Of a DNA stretch of 64,000 nt, positions 16,216 through 24,459 are shown piece after piece. Numbering within the stretch: the stretch's first letter is position 1; each line of letters starts with the position of its first letter. The DNA lies in contig DASVNK010000048.1 of NCBI GenBank assembly GCA_036383895.1, positions 38,477-102,476 of the forward strand, written 5' to 3'. The stretch comes from DASVNK01 sp036383895. GTDB taxonomy: Bacteria > Verrucomicrobiota > Verrucomicrobiia > Limisphaerales > SXQI01. Both the position numbers and the translations under genes were made by a program. The notes below the pieces were generated by a model that saw only the letters and a program-made list of their open reading frames with translations, was not told the DNA's origin and did no database searches.

Positions 16216-16959
16216 TTACCACCAAAGATGGTTTGAGTCCGGCGGCAAGGTCCAATAAACATTGTTCGCCGGCACATTGGGGAACCTGTATCCCTCCACA
16301 TGACCATCCCCGAAAAGCATGACCATCAAACTTCGTCCTTTGTAGTTGTGCCAGACACTACGCGGGCTTGTTACGCCGCGGTTGTAGTGCCATAACCAAT
16401 CACCCAGGATAAACTTGTTCGACGGGCTCTTCGCGATTTCTGAAGTCTTGATCGATGGGCCGCGCGCCTGACTCAAAGGCACGTTCAAGTCTCCGAACAC
16501 CTTGGCCGTGCGAGCAAAGTAATCGCCCCACTGAATCAAATAGCTCGTCCCGTACTGTTGGTAGCAATTCGTCGCATTAATGCCGACAAACGTCTGCCCC
16601 ATCGCATCACCTCGATCCGCGGCGCAACGAAAGATTTCCCGACTACCTTGGTACTTCCAAAGCGGCTTGTTCGTCTCATTCACCAACTGATCGTACCGCC
16701 CGGTCTTCCCACCCAGCGATGCCCAGTCGCGCGTGCGCGGGATGCTATCCTCATGATCATCCACATACAGCTGCAGAGCGTAGCCAATCTGCTTTTGGTG
16801 GTTCATGCACCGAATCTGAAGCGTCTTCTTTTTCGCGTTCGAAAGCGCCGGCAAAAGCAAGCCCGCGAGGATCGCAATGATGGCAATCACAACCAGCAGT
16901 TCGATGAGGGTAAAGCCGCCGAGACGACGAGGCGCGGATACGCTACGCGATGGTTTCAT
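16216..16959 (-). CDS. Prepilin-like protein, H-X9-DG type
   Basis: The 247-residue protein has a canonical PVC prepilin leader RRLGG|FTLIELLVVIAIIAIL, cleaved after Gly15, with Glu20 at +5. The helix continues as AGLLLPALSNAKKK. The C-terminal domain carries MLFGDGHVEGYRF near residue 217, the late DG motif. After processing it would be a membrane-anchored pseudopilin facing the periplasm. Like the copy at 2994-3842 it has no secretion or pilus genes beside it. It lies between dnaB and folB on the same strand, with ordinary spacers. Confidence 0.88.
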   Translation of the reverse strand: MKPSRSVSAPRRLGGFTLIELLVVIAIIAILAGLLLPALSNAKKKTLQIRCMNHQKQIGYALQLYVDDHEDSIPRTRDWASLGGKTGRYDQLVNETNKPLWKYQGSREIFRCAADRGDAMGQTFVGINATNCYQQYGTSYLIQWGDYFARTAKVFGDLNVPLSQARGPSIKTSEIAKSPSNKFILGDWLWHYNRGVTSPRSVWHNYKGRSLMVMLFGDGHVEGYRFPNVPANNVYWTLPPDSNHLWW

Positions 16960-17013
16960 GGCTATGCCTTCGTTATTAACACGCGCGTTCGACGAGAGCC
17001 ACTGAAATTCCGT

Positions 17014-17361
17014 CTATCGCTTGCGCGTCAGCTTGAACGACACATGCCGCGCGTTCGAAAGAATGAACTTCTTCACTTCCACCGTTGCTTGTTGCGCGCC
17101 AAATTCCTTGGTCGCCAGTCGCGCAATTTCATCGGCTAAGCGTTCGATCAGTTTGAACGATTCCTTCGCGCACAGATCAGTGATGCGTTGCGAAACGTCG
17201 TAATAATTAATGGTGTGCGCGATATCGTCAGTCTGCGCCGCGCGGGAGAAGTCGCCCTGCATTTCCACCGTTATCAGCAGTCGCTGTGGTTTGGCGCGTT
17301 CTTCATCGGGCACACCGATTTTGCACAGCACGCCGAGATCTTTAATCGTGATGGTATCCAT
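17014..17361 (-). CDS. folB: Dihydroneopterin aldolase
   Basis: The 115-residue protein begins MDTITIKDLGVLCKIGVPDEER, the typical FolB opening. It contains INYYDVSQRI and a C-terminal VEVKKF with the catalytic Lys. FolB cleaves dihydroneopterin to hydroxymethyl-dihydropterin in folate synthesis, acting as a homo-octamer in the cytosol. I chose the ATG at 17361 because it matches the family N-terminus. A GTG six bases upstream would add two residues. No other folate gene is adjacent. Confidence 0.9.
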   Translation of the reverse strand: MDTITIKDLGVLCKIGVPDEERAKPQRLLITVEMQGDFSRAAQTDDIAHTINYYDVSQRITDLCAKESFKLIERLADEIARLATKEFGAQQATVEVKKFILSNARHVSFKLTRKR

Positions 17362-17448
17362 TTCCACGAAGCCCGAACGATAGGCCGCGTCTTAAGTCCC
17401 GCATAGTCTGAACTTTTCCCCACGCTGAGCCGATGTTAGGTTTCCCTC

Positions 17449-17739
17449 GTGACCCGTCATTGTCATAAGTGCGGTTGGGAATTCACCCTCCCTGGACAGC
17501 CCGGCCGCATTGAGTCCTGCCACCGGTGTGGCGCGGACCTGAAGGTGTGCCTGAACTGCGTTCAGTACGATGCCCGCGTTGCCCATCAATGCAGGGACCG
17601 CCGCGCTGAACCGGTCGCCGAAAAACACATGGCCAATTACTGCGAATGGTTCGAAATGGTTCGGCGCGATTGGAAAGGTGCTGAGGCCGATGCCCGCGAA
17701 GACAAAGCGCGCGACCTGCTCAAGAAATTACTTGGTTAA
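17449..17739 (+). CDS. Small multi-Cys zinc-ribbon protein
   Basis: The 96-residue protein (GTG start) has CHKC at 5-8 and CHRC at 24-27, forming one zinc ribbon. CLNC then follows with YDARVAHQC and a conserved-looking AEKHMANYCEWFE. The second half resembles a recurrent pattern (NC..YD....QC....AE.V..K..ANYC..F) that I remember from hypothetical proteins of PVC and delta-proteobacterial genomes. A helical C-terminus rich in Asp/Glu/Lys follows. It is probably cytosolic, with zinc binding likely and function unknown. It precedes the rhodanese gene by 22 bases on the same strand. Confidence 0.75.
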   Translation: MTRHCHKCGWEFTLPGQPGRIESCHRCGADLKVCLNCVQYDARVAHQCRDRRAEPVAEKHMANYCEWFEMVRRDWKGAEADAREDKARDLLKKLLG

Positions 17740-17761
17740 CAAAACAAACATAAGGAACGAT

Positions 17762-18193
17762 ATGAAACAGCTCTTAATGGCCGCAATCATCGGAACCGCC
17801 TTCCTCACCAGCATCATCTCGGCCCAGGAAAAAAGCACAAAACCTGAAGCTCCCAAAAAAGCCGAATCAAAGGTGCAGAACATAAAGCCCGACGAATTCG
17901 ATAAACTGCGCCAGGCCGACACCAACAGCACCGTCGTGCTCGATGTCCGCACGAAAGAGGAATACCAAAAGGGCCACATCCCCGGTTCGGTGATGATCGA
18001 CTTCACCGGTGAAAACTTCGAGCAGCAGGTCGCGAAGCTCGACAAGAACAAAACCTATCTCGTTCATTGCGCCTCTGGCGGACGCAGCGCCCGGGCCTGC
18101 AAAAAACTTGAGCAACTCGGCTTTCAAAAACTCTACAACCTTGAAGGCGGCATGAACGGATGGGAGAAAGCGGGTAAGCCCGTAGAAAAATAG
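17762..18193 (+). CDS. Secreted rhodanese-like sulfurtransferase
   Basis: The 143-residue protein has a signal peptide (MKQLLMAAIIGTAFLTSIISA, cleaved near residue 21), a Lys/Pro/Glu linker and one rhodanese domain (about 40-138). LDVRTKEEYQKGHIPGS and the active-site loop HCASGGRSAR with Cys103 are visible. Single-domain periplasmic rhodaneses bind or transfer sulfane sulfur, but the substrate is unknown. AAGGA stands seven bases before the ATG at 17762 and fixes this start over upstream in-frame options. It is probably cotranscribed with the zinc-ribbon gene. Confidence 0.9.
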   Translation: MKQLLMAAIIGTAFLTSIISAQEKSTKPEAPKKAESKVQNIKPDEFDKLRQADTNSTVVLDVRTKEEYQKGHIPGSVMIDFTGENFEQQVAKLDKNKTYLVHCASGGRSARACKKLEQLGFQKLYNLEGGMNGWEKAGKPVEK

Positions 18194-18259
18194 AAAGGCG
18201 AAGATTAGCTGCTTAACCACTTCGCTTGAAAACTTTCGGGCGCGTGGTAAGCACACCGC

Positions 18260-19138
18260 GTGACGCAAAGTGCAGATCCCAGCCTCGTGCTGCTCATCCC
18301 CGCTTACAACGAGGAGGAACGCATCGGCCCCGTTTTGCGTCGCTACGCCGAATTTTTCCGCACCAACTACGCCGGTCGTTTCGAAATTGTTGTCGTCCTC
18401 AACGGCTGCCGCGATAACACCCTCGCCGTGGTGGAAAGCGCCGCCGCAGCCTTCCCGGAAATTCGCGCCCTCGAATTTTTAAACCCGATCGGCAAAGGCG
18501 GCGCCCTCATTGAAGGCCTGAAACTCGCGCCCACCGCGGACTTGATCGGCTACGTCGACGCGGACGGCGCCACTCCGCCCGAAGCCTTCCTCGACCTCGT
18601 CCGGCATTGTCGCGAAGTGGATTGCGCCATCGGTTCCCGCTGGCTACCCGAAAGCCAAATCGAGCAAGTTCAATCCCTGAAACGCCGGATCTTCAGCCGC
18701 ATCTTCCACCTCTACGTCGAACTGCTTTTCTGGATGCGCATCAAGGACACGCAATGCGGTGCCAAAGTCATGCGCCGCCAGGCCATCGAAACGATCCACT
18801 CCCGCCTCTGCATTGCGGACGTCTCCTTCGACATCAATCTCCTCTACTCGTTGAAGAAGGCCGGCTTCACCATTCGCGAAGTCCCCACCATCTGGCGCGA
18901 CCAAATCGGCTCCAAGATTAATCTCAACAAAGGGTCCTTCGGTATTCTCCTCTCCGTCCTCCGCCTCCGCCTGGTCTACTCCCCGTTCTACGTCCTGCTC
19001 CGCCCGCTTCGTCCCCTGGAAGCCTGGATTTACCACAACCTCCGCGCGCCCCAACCGCTTCCTGGCCCGCCGATCCAGCGAAAACGCGACAGATCCGGAA
19101 AGGCGGAAAAGCGCGAGAACGAAAAAGTGGAACGCTAA
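18260..19138 (+). CDS. Family 2 glycosyltransferase (dolichyl/undecaprenyl-phosphate sugar synthase type)
   Basis: The 292-residue protein (GTG start) is a GT-A fold enzyme. VLLIPAYNEEERI at about 10-22 binds nucleotide, NPIGKGGALIEGL is typical of DPM1/ALG5-like synthases, and the metal-binding DAD is at 100-102 (YVDADGATPP). A later MRRQAIETIHSRLCIADVSFDINLLY region matches the acceptor side. Such enzymes move a sugar from UDP or GDP to a polyprenyl phosphate. The protein ends in a charged Arg/Lys/Glu tail after a hydrophobic stretch (LSVLRLRLVYSPFYVLL) that may be membrane-attached. The coding strand is markedly C-rich, unlike the genes after 19.2 kb. Confidence 0.85.
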   Translation: MTQSADPSLVLLIPAYNEEERIGPVLRRYAEFFRTNYAGRFEIVVVLNGCRDNTLAVVESAAAAFPEIRALEFLNPIGKGGALIEGLKLAPTADLIGYVDADGATPPEAFLDLVRHCREVDCAIGSRWLPESQIEQVQSLKRRIFSRIFHLYVELLFWMRIKDTQCGAKVMRRQAIETIHSRLCIADVSFDINLLYSLKKAGFTIREVPTIWRDQIGSKINLNKGSFGILLSVLRLRLVYSPFYVLLRPLRPLEAWIYHNLRAPQPLPGPPIQRKRDRSGKAEKRENEKVER

Positions 19139-19238
19139 TCAGCGTTGCTGTTCCGCAATCCCCGCCAGTTCCTTCAGCGCGGCTTTAAGTCGAGCGCGGA
19201 GGATGATTGGTCCGCCGCGTGAACATTATTTTAAAAAT

Positions 19239-19275
19239 GTGATCAATGGTGATCAAACGTGCTCAAACGTGATCA
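19239..19275. repeat. Four GTG(A/C)TCA repeats at exact 10-base spacing
   Basis: GTGATCA occurs at 19239, 19249 and 19269, with GTGCTCA at 19259, each starting exactly 10 bases after the last, so all four face the same side of the helix. The last is within the palindrome GTGATCAC. The run is in the 143-base gap between the convergent glycosyltransferase and recA 3' ends, next to an AT-rich stretch. Its function is unknown. Confidence 0.7.
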
Positions 19276-19281
19276 CATGCG

Positions 19282-20403
19282 CTAGGCGGCGGCGTTGGGG
19301 GTTGCGGCGGCGGCGACACCGGCTCGTTTTTCGGCGATGGAGGCGATGATTTTTTGGGCGAGGTCGGGCTTCTCCAACAACGATTGGCGGGCGGCTTCGC
19401 GGCCCTGGCCGATGAGTTCGCCGGCGTATTGGAGCCATGCGCCTTTTTTGTCGACGACGCCATTGTCGATGCCGACATCGAGGATGCCGCCGACGCGGTC
19501 GATGCCCTGGTTGAAGTAGATGTCGAACTCCGCTTCAGCGAAGGGCGGAGCGACTTTGTTTTTGACGACTTTCACTTTGACGTGGTTGCCGATGGCGGCG
19601 CCGGTCGCGTCTTTAAGGGTGTCTTTGCGGCGAATATCGAGGCGGACGCTGGCGTAGAATTTTAGGGCTTTGCCGCCGGGGGTGGTCTCGGGATTGCCGA
19701 ACATGATGCCGACTTTTTCGCGAATCTGGTTGGTGAAAATACAGGTGGTTTTGGCTTTGTTGAGGACGCCGGTGAGCTTGCGGAGGGCCTGGCTCATGAG
19801 GCGCGCTTGCATGCCCATGGTGGCCATGCCCATTTCGCCTTCGAGTTCGGCTTTGGGAACGAGGGCCGCGACGGAATCGATCACAATCACGTCGAGCGCG
19901 TTGGAGCGGGCGAGAGTTTCGCAGATGGTGAGGGCTTCTTCGCCGCTGTCCGGCTGGGAGACGAGGAGTTCGTCGAGGTTCACGCCGAGTTTGCGGGCGT
20001 AGGCGGGATCAAGGGCGTGCTCGGCATCGATGAACGCGGCGAGGCCGCCGGCTTTCTGGGCGTTCGCGATGATGTGGAGCATCAACGTGGTTTTACCGGA
20101 AGATTCCGGGCCGTAAATTTCGACGACGCGTCCGCGGGGGACGCCGCCGACGCCGAGGGCGATATCGAGGGCAAGCGCGCCGGTGGGGATGGTCTCGATT
20201 TTAACTTTGTAGGAGTCGCCGAGGCGCATGATGCTGCCGTCGCCGTAGCTCTTGGTGATGCTGGAAATCGCGGCATCGAGATCGCGCTGGCGGGCGGCAG
20301 CGGCCTTGGCGTCTTTGGTATCGGCGCCGTTATCTTTTTCTTTGGTGTCGCGGGCGGGTGATTTCTCGGCCTTTTCGGGCTTTTCGGTGGTCTTGGGAGG
20401 CAT
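19282..20403 (-). CDS. recA: Recombinase A
   Basis: The 373-residue RecA drives strand exchange and LexA co-cleavage. Walker A is GPESSGKTT at 98-106, followed by the Walker B strand VIVIDSVAALVPKAELEGEMG and FTNQIREKVGIMFGNPETTPGG. The C-terminus is Ala-rich. The first ~40 residues are a Lys/Glu/Asp-rich extension longer than in E. coli RecA. I chose the ATG at 20403, since upstream frame sequence is not RecA-like and GAGAG lies just before this start. No SOS-box of the usual Gram-negative or Gram-positive type was found upstream. There is no intein. Confidence 0.96.
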   Translation of the reverse strand: MPPKTTEKPEKAEKSPARDTKEKDNGADTKDAKAAAARQRDLDAAISSITKSYGDGSIMRLGDSYKVKIETIPTGALALDIALGVGGVPRGRVVEIYGPESSGKTTLMLHIIANAQKAGGLAAFIDAEHALDPAYARKLGVNLDELLVSQPDSGEEALTICETLARSNALDVIVIDSVAALVPKAELEGEMGMATMGMQARLMSQALRKLTGVLNKAKTTCIFTNQIREKVGIMFGNPETTPGGKALKFYASVRLDIRRKDTLKDATGAAIGNHVKVKVVKNKVAPPFAEAEFDIYFNQGIDRVGGILDVGIDNGVVDKKGAWLQYAGELIGQGREAARQSLLEKPDLAQKIIASIAEKRAGVAAAATPNAAA

Positions 20404-20655
20404 AGCGTTTCTCTCTTTAGGAACGGGTGATGTTTTAATTGAGGCGCTGGGGCGGGTCAATGGCGGTGTTTGCGGGCGGATGGCCTGGGTTTGTGAATCG
20501 ATTATTTCATGTTTCATACGCCAGCAGAATACGGGAGGGGGTCTGCCATTTACGGTCATACCCCAAAAATCTTTTTCAGTGGTTTTTGAAGGGGAGCTGA
20601 ACTCCACTTCCGGGGTATTCCGTGAACGGAAAGCTTTGGTAGCGTTCGCCCTTCA
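20404..20655. other. Divergent intergenic region recA / secreted protein gene
   Basis: These 252 bases must contain two divergent promoters. One short inverted repeat (TTCCG-TGAA-CGGAA, 20618-20631) lies 25 bases before the plus-strand gene. No CTGT-N8-ACAG or GAAC-N4-GTTC LexA site was seen. Confidence 0.45.
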
Positions 20656-22668
20656 ATGAAGCGACCCTTGGTAAGATTTTTTCAGGCAGTCAGTTTGGCA
20701 ATGCTTTTCGGTGCGGCAACTCACGCCGCGGACGTGGAGCGGTATGTTGTTCAGAAAGGCGCTGTTTACGAACAGACCAGCGCGGCGGCGCCGACGCCCG
20801 CGGCGGGTGGACCCTACGTTTTCCGCGGTGTGACCGAAGGAGACATTTTTGCAATTATCGATGCGACGGTGCGGACACCGATCGGCGCGGATCTCGTGCT
20901 GCAACTGGACGACACAGGGTCGTTCCTGCAGGTGGAGTTTCCGATGCCGAGTTTGAGCGCACTGAACACGATCGCGCCGAACGGAACCTACACCTACTTA
21001 TTCGACAGCGTGACCGTGGCCCAGATGAATTTGCCGAACGCCAGCTTTCCGACTGCGATTCCGCAAATCTCGAATTTCGCGGCGGCGCAGACGGTCAATT
21101 CGGAGGCGGATTTTACGCTGACGTTTAACAATTTTGGGACGGCTGACGGAACGGAACGTTGGGAACTGCAGATCGCGGAAGGCGATGGATGGGTGGCGTT
21201 GCAGGACGCAGGTTTTGGCGGATCGGTGACGTTGCCGGAAGGGAGCCTGGTGCCGGGCGCGATTTACTCTGCGCGGCTGCGCTTCGTGAAGGAAGTGGCG
21301 CGGGACACGACGAGCTACCCGGGCGCGATTGGGGCGATCGAACTTTACAATGAGACGCAGTTTACGATTAAGACAAACGGCGAAGGGGGCGGTGGTGAGG
21401 ATACAACGCCACCGACATTGTTCATCACGCAGCCGGCGTCCGGCGCGACCGACGTGGAGTTGGCGACGTTCGTGTCCTTTATTTTCAGCGAACCGATGGC
21501 CGCGGCGGAATCGATCGAGTGGAGCTCGAATATTGATCCGGCGAAGGTGATGTATACCTGGCAGCAGGGAATGGCGCTGGTCGCAACATACCAGGGCGGC
21601 TGGCCGGGGAGTTCGACCATCACATGGAAATTAAATCCAAGCGCGGCAAACGCGAACTTCGAGGACATGGCGGGGAACCAACTCCCGATCAATCAATTTC
21701 AAGGAACATTCACCACGAAGGCTGGCGGCAATCCGAATGACCCCTGTAATGGCGGCGGAGACGACGGGCGAGGCGGTGGAACGATTTTCAAGTCGTTGAA
21801 CTTTGTGCAGGTCGGAAACGCCGCGCCGGTTCCGGATTCTGAAATGGAAGCGAGTTTCGGCGCGTTCTACAATGCAGGCACGAACCAGACGGTGAGTTCG
21901 GTGTCGCTCACATGGCCGGCTGGGACGACGGCGTTGGGCGCGTTCTTCGGAAATTGGTTCACGAATGCGACGTTTGACACTGCGTCCGCGTTGGAAGCGG
22001 CCTTCCCAGCGGGAAATTACACGATGACGGTCGCTGGCACCGGTGGCGGGACGGCGACGCTCGCGGTCGGAAGCACCGCGCAGGTGCCGTTCCCGCGCGT
22101 GGCGAATTTAACGGCGCTCTCGACGATGAATGTTTCGAATGCATTTACGTTGGAGTTTGCGGCGTTCACAGGCGCGGGCTCGACGGATGGCATTTTCATT
22201 CAGATCAGTGGCGAAGAGGGACAGGGCGAATTTACTGCGCCTGATCCTTGTGTGCCGCGCGAGTTGCCGAATACGGCCACGTCGGTGGTGATTCCGGCGA
22301 ATACATTCAAGCGCGGCCAAACTTACCAGGGAAGTATCACCTTTTCGAAGGCGGGCCAGAACAGCAGCACGATCCCGAACACGACGATCGTGGCTGGAAG
22401 TTCGGTGCGGACGGCGTTCGAGTTTACCATCGCGGGCGGTTCAACGCCGCGACAGCCGATGTGGGCGGGCGTGGTACGGAACCAGGACGGGACGCTGACT
22501 TATACGATCCAGGGGGACACTGGGATTACGGTGTCGATTGAAGGATCGGATGCGGCGGATAGCGGTTGGGCACAGTTGACGACTGCGCTGCTGGCGGCGG
22601 GATCGCATCAGTTCACAATTGATCCGAGATTGGCGCCGAAGAAGTTTTTGCGCGCGAGAGTTTTGTAG
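20656..22668 (+). CDS. Secreted multidomain protein with Big_5 Ig-like domain
   Basis: The 670-residue protein has a signal peptide (RFFQAVSLAMLFGAATHAADV, cleavage near 24). Two similar beta-rich units follow (about 50-235 and 385-590), each with fibronectin- or carbohydrate-module-like strands. Between them is a Big_5 Ig-like domain (TPPTLFITQPASGATDV through the EDMAGNQL region, about 252-350). A Gly/Asp/Glu-rich linker lies near 240-250 and again around 360-375. The C-terminus (TYTIQGDTGITVSIEGSD ... W ... FTIDPRLAPKKFLRARVL) resembles the verrucomicrobial C-terminal RFYR module also found in the LRR gene. It is probably a surface or secreted adhesin/carbohydrate-binding protein. No enzyme motif is visible. 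Confidence 0.8.
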   Translation: MKRPLVRFFQAVSLAMLFGAATHAADVERYVVQKGAVYEQTSAAAPTPAAGGPYVFRGVTEGDIFAIIDATVRTPIGADLVLQLDDTGSFLQVEFPMPSLSALNTIAPNGTYTYLFDSVTVAQMNLPNASFPTAIPQISNFAAAQTVNSEADFTLTFNNFGTADGTERWELQIAEGDGWVALQDAGFGGSVTLPEGSLVPGAIYSARLRFVKEVARDTTSYPGAIGAIELYNETQFTIKTNGEGGGGEDTTPPTLFITQPASGATDVELATFVSFIFSEPMAAAESIEWSSNIDPAKVMYTWQQGMALVATYQGGWPGSSTITWKLNPSAANANFEDMAGNQLPINQFQGTFTTKAGGNPNDPCNGGGDDGRGGGTIFKSLNFVQVGNAAPVPDSEMEASFGAFYNAGTNQTVSSVSLTWPAGTTALGAFFGNWFTNATFDTASALEAAFPAGNYTMTVAGTGGGTATLAVGSTAQVPFPRVANLTALSTMNVSNAFTLEFAAFTGAGSTDGIFIQISGEEGQGEFTAPDPCVPRELPNTATSVVIPANTFKRGQTYQGSITFSKAGQNSSTIPNTTIVAGSSVRTAFEFTIAGGSTPRQPMWAGVVRNQDGTLTYTIQGDTGITVSIEGSDAADSGWAQLTTALLAAGSHQFTIDPRLAPKKFLRARVL

Positions 22669-22725
22669 AACGCCGCATAGCCCGGCGCGGCAAGAACCGC
22701 GCCGTCGGTGCGGTTGTTTGGGTTG

Positions 22726-22756
22726 ACGGCGGCTTTCGAAAGGAGGCCGCCGTTTT
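22726..22756 (+). terminator. Intrinsic terminator of the secreted-protein gene
   Basis: ACGGCGGC (22726-22733) pairs with GCCGCCGT (22746-22753), with a 12-base loop (TTTCGAAAGGAG), and is followed by TTT. It lies about 57 bases past the stop codon. The rest of the 22669-22917 gap shows no other feature. Confidence 0.6.
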
Positions 22757-22917
22757 AGAGCGGTTCTCAAAAGTTCTTTCCGCAACGGCAGATCTTTGGC
22801 CGCTGGACTTCGTTGTCGAGCACAGCTAAGATCACTGCGGATATTGCCTGCGCTCTCCGCCTCCTCCCGCAGCCAAATCTCCCCTTCTGTTTTCGGAAAT
22901 CACTTCCGAGAAACGCT

Positions 22918-24444
22918 CTATGGATTGGAGTTCGCGCCGAAGTTTTCGGCGAGGGAAACGGCTTTGAGCATGGCTTTGGATTTATTCACGGTCTCCTGAA
23001 ATTCAGATTCAGGGACGGAATCATTCACCCAGCCTCCGCCGGCCTGGACGTAGGCTTTGCCGTCCTTGATGAGCGCGGTGCGAATGGTGATGCAGCAATC
23101 GAGATTTCCGGAGAAAGAGAAGTAGCCGACGCAGCCGCCGTAGGGGCCGCGGGCGGTTTGCTCGAGTTCGGAGATGATTTGCATCGCGCGAATTTTCGGG
23201 GCGCCGCTGAGCGTGCCTGCGGGGAACGTGGCGCGCATGAGATCGTAGGGAGTGCGGTTCGTGCTGAGGCGGCCCTCGACTTGCGAGACGATATGCATCA
23301 CGTGGCTGTAGCGCTCGATGATCATCAGGTCTTTAACCTGCACGGAACCGAAGTCGCAAACGCGACCGATGTCGTTGCGGGCGAGGTCGACCAGCATGAC
23401 GTGCTCGGCCTGTTCTTTCGGATCGGCGAGTAAATCCTTTTCGTTCTGGAGATCTTCTTCGGGAGTTTTGCCGCGGGGACGGGTGCCGGCGATGGGGCGA
23501 ATCTCGACTTTCCGATCTTCGCAGCGGACATGGATTTCGGGAGAAGCGCCGACGAGCGAGAAGCCGTCAAGTTCCAGGAGGAACATGTAGGGCGACGGAT
23601 TGATGGAGCGAGCGGCGCGGTAAACATCGAGCGGCGATGCTTTGACGTTGGTGGAGAAGCGTTGCGAACCGACGACCTGGATGATGTCGCCCGAGGTGAT
23701 GTATTCCTTCGACTTGAGGACGTTCGCGAGGAACTTGTCCTTCGGTGTGTTTGATATGAAGGGAATATCTGGGAGTTCGCGCGGGACGGTGATGGGGCTG
23801 TATTCGGTCGGTTGCTCGAGCAGAGAAATGAGACGTTCGATTTCGCCGGTGGCGTTTTCGTAGGCTTCGGCTGGACTGCCGAATTCATCGAGGAAGGCGT
23901 TGACCAGGACGGTGAGGGTTTGGTTAACGCGATCGAAGATGAGGAGTTCGTCAGCAATGAGGAAATACATTACGGGCGTTTTCAGTTCATCCTGCGGAGG
24001 GCGTGGAACGACTGGTTCGACGTCGTGAATGAATTCGTAGCCAATGAAACCAACCGCGCCGCCGGTGAAGCGGGGCAGTCCGGGCATGGTCACTGGCCGG
24101 TATTGTTTCAGGATGCGCTCGATGAGTTCGAGGCCGTCGCGAACATTGCCGTCGCCAGCGTTGCGGGAGATGCGGAAGCTTTCGACAACTTTGCCGTCGC
24201 GGATGTGTTCGATCTTGTCGGCAGTTTGGCGAACGATGGCGCGCGGATTGCAGCCGACGAAGGAGTAGCGGCCGAGATGTTCGCCGCCTTCGACGGATTC
24301 AAAGAGGAACGACTCGCCCTGGCCGCGGATCTTGTAATAAGCCGACACTGGCGTTTCCAAATCAGCCAGCAACTTGCGCGTGACGGGAATGAGATTCCCG
24401 CGGGGCGCAAGCTCGATGAATTCTTCCAGTGTCGGAGAACACAT
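22918..24444 (-). CDS. trpE: Anthranilate synthase component I
   Basis: The 508-residue protein converts chorismate to anthranilate together with a TrpG amidotransferase. The N-terminal regulatory part has LFES at 47-50, corresponding to the tryptophan-feedback LLES motif. The C-terminal chorismate-binding domain shows RPIAGTRPRGKT, LVDLARNDIGRVC, GTLSGAPKIRAMQII, GPYGGCVGYFSF and the closing QAGGGWVNDSVPESEFQETVNK. Length is normal. It is the last gene of a hisI/membrane protein/trpE unit, with 15 bases to the gene ahead. trpG is not in the window. PabB is the main alternative, but the LFES motif and sequence style favour TrpE. Confidence 0.93.
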   Translation of the reverse strand: MCSPTLEEFIELAPRGNLIPVTRKLLADLETPVSAYYKIRGQGESFLFESVEGGEHLGRYSFVGCNPRAIVRQTADKIEHIRDGKVVESFRISRNAGDGNVRDGLELIERILKQYRPVTMPGLPRFTGGAVGFIGYEFIHDVEPVVPRPPQDELKTPVMYFLIADELLIFDRVNQTLTVLVNAFLDEFGSPAEAYENATGEIERLISLLEQPTEYSPITVPRELPDIPFISNTPKDKFLANVLKSKEYITSGDIIQVVGSQRFSTNVKASPLDVYRAARSINPSPYMFLLELDGFSLVGASPEIHVRCEDRKVEIRPIAGTRPRGKTPEEDLQNEKDLLADPKEQAEHVMLVDLARNDIGRVCDFGSVQVKDLMIIERYSHVMHIVSQVEGRLSTNRTPYDLMRATFPAGTLSGAPKIRAMQIISELEQTARGPYGGCVGYFSFSGNLDCCITIRTALIKDGKAYVQAGGGWVNDSVPESEFQETVNKSKAMLKAVSLAENFGANSNP

Positions 24445-24459
24445 AAATTCGAGGCGGGG

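Noticed and set aside
19221..19275. Origin of replication at the skew switch
   Set aside because: No DnaA-box cluster, dnaA or typical oriC neighbour is present; several other skew switches occur in the window.
20404..20655. SOS box upstream of recA
   Set aside because: Neither the CTGT-N8-ACAG nor the GAAC-N4-GTTC pattern was found.
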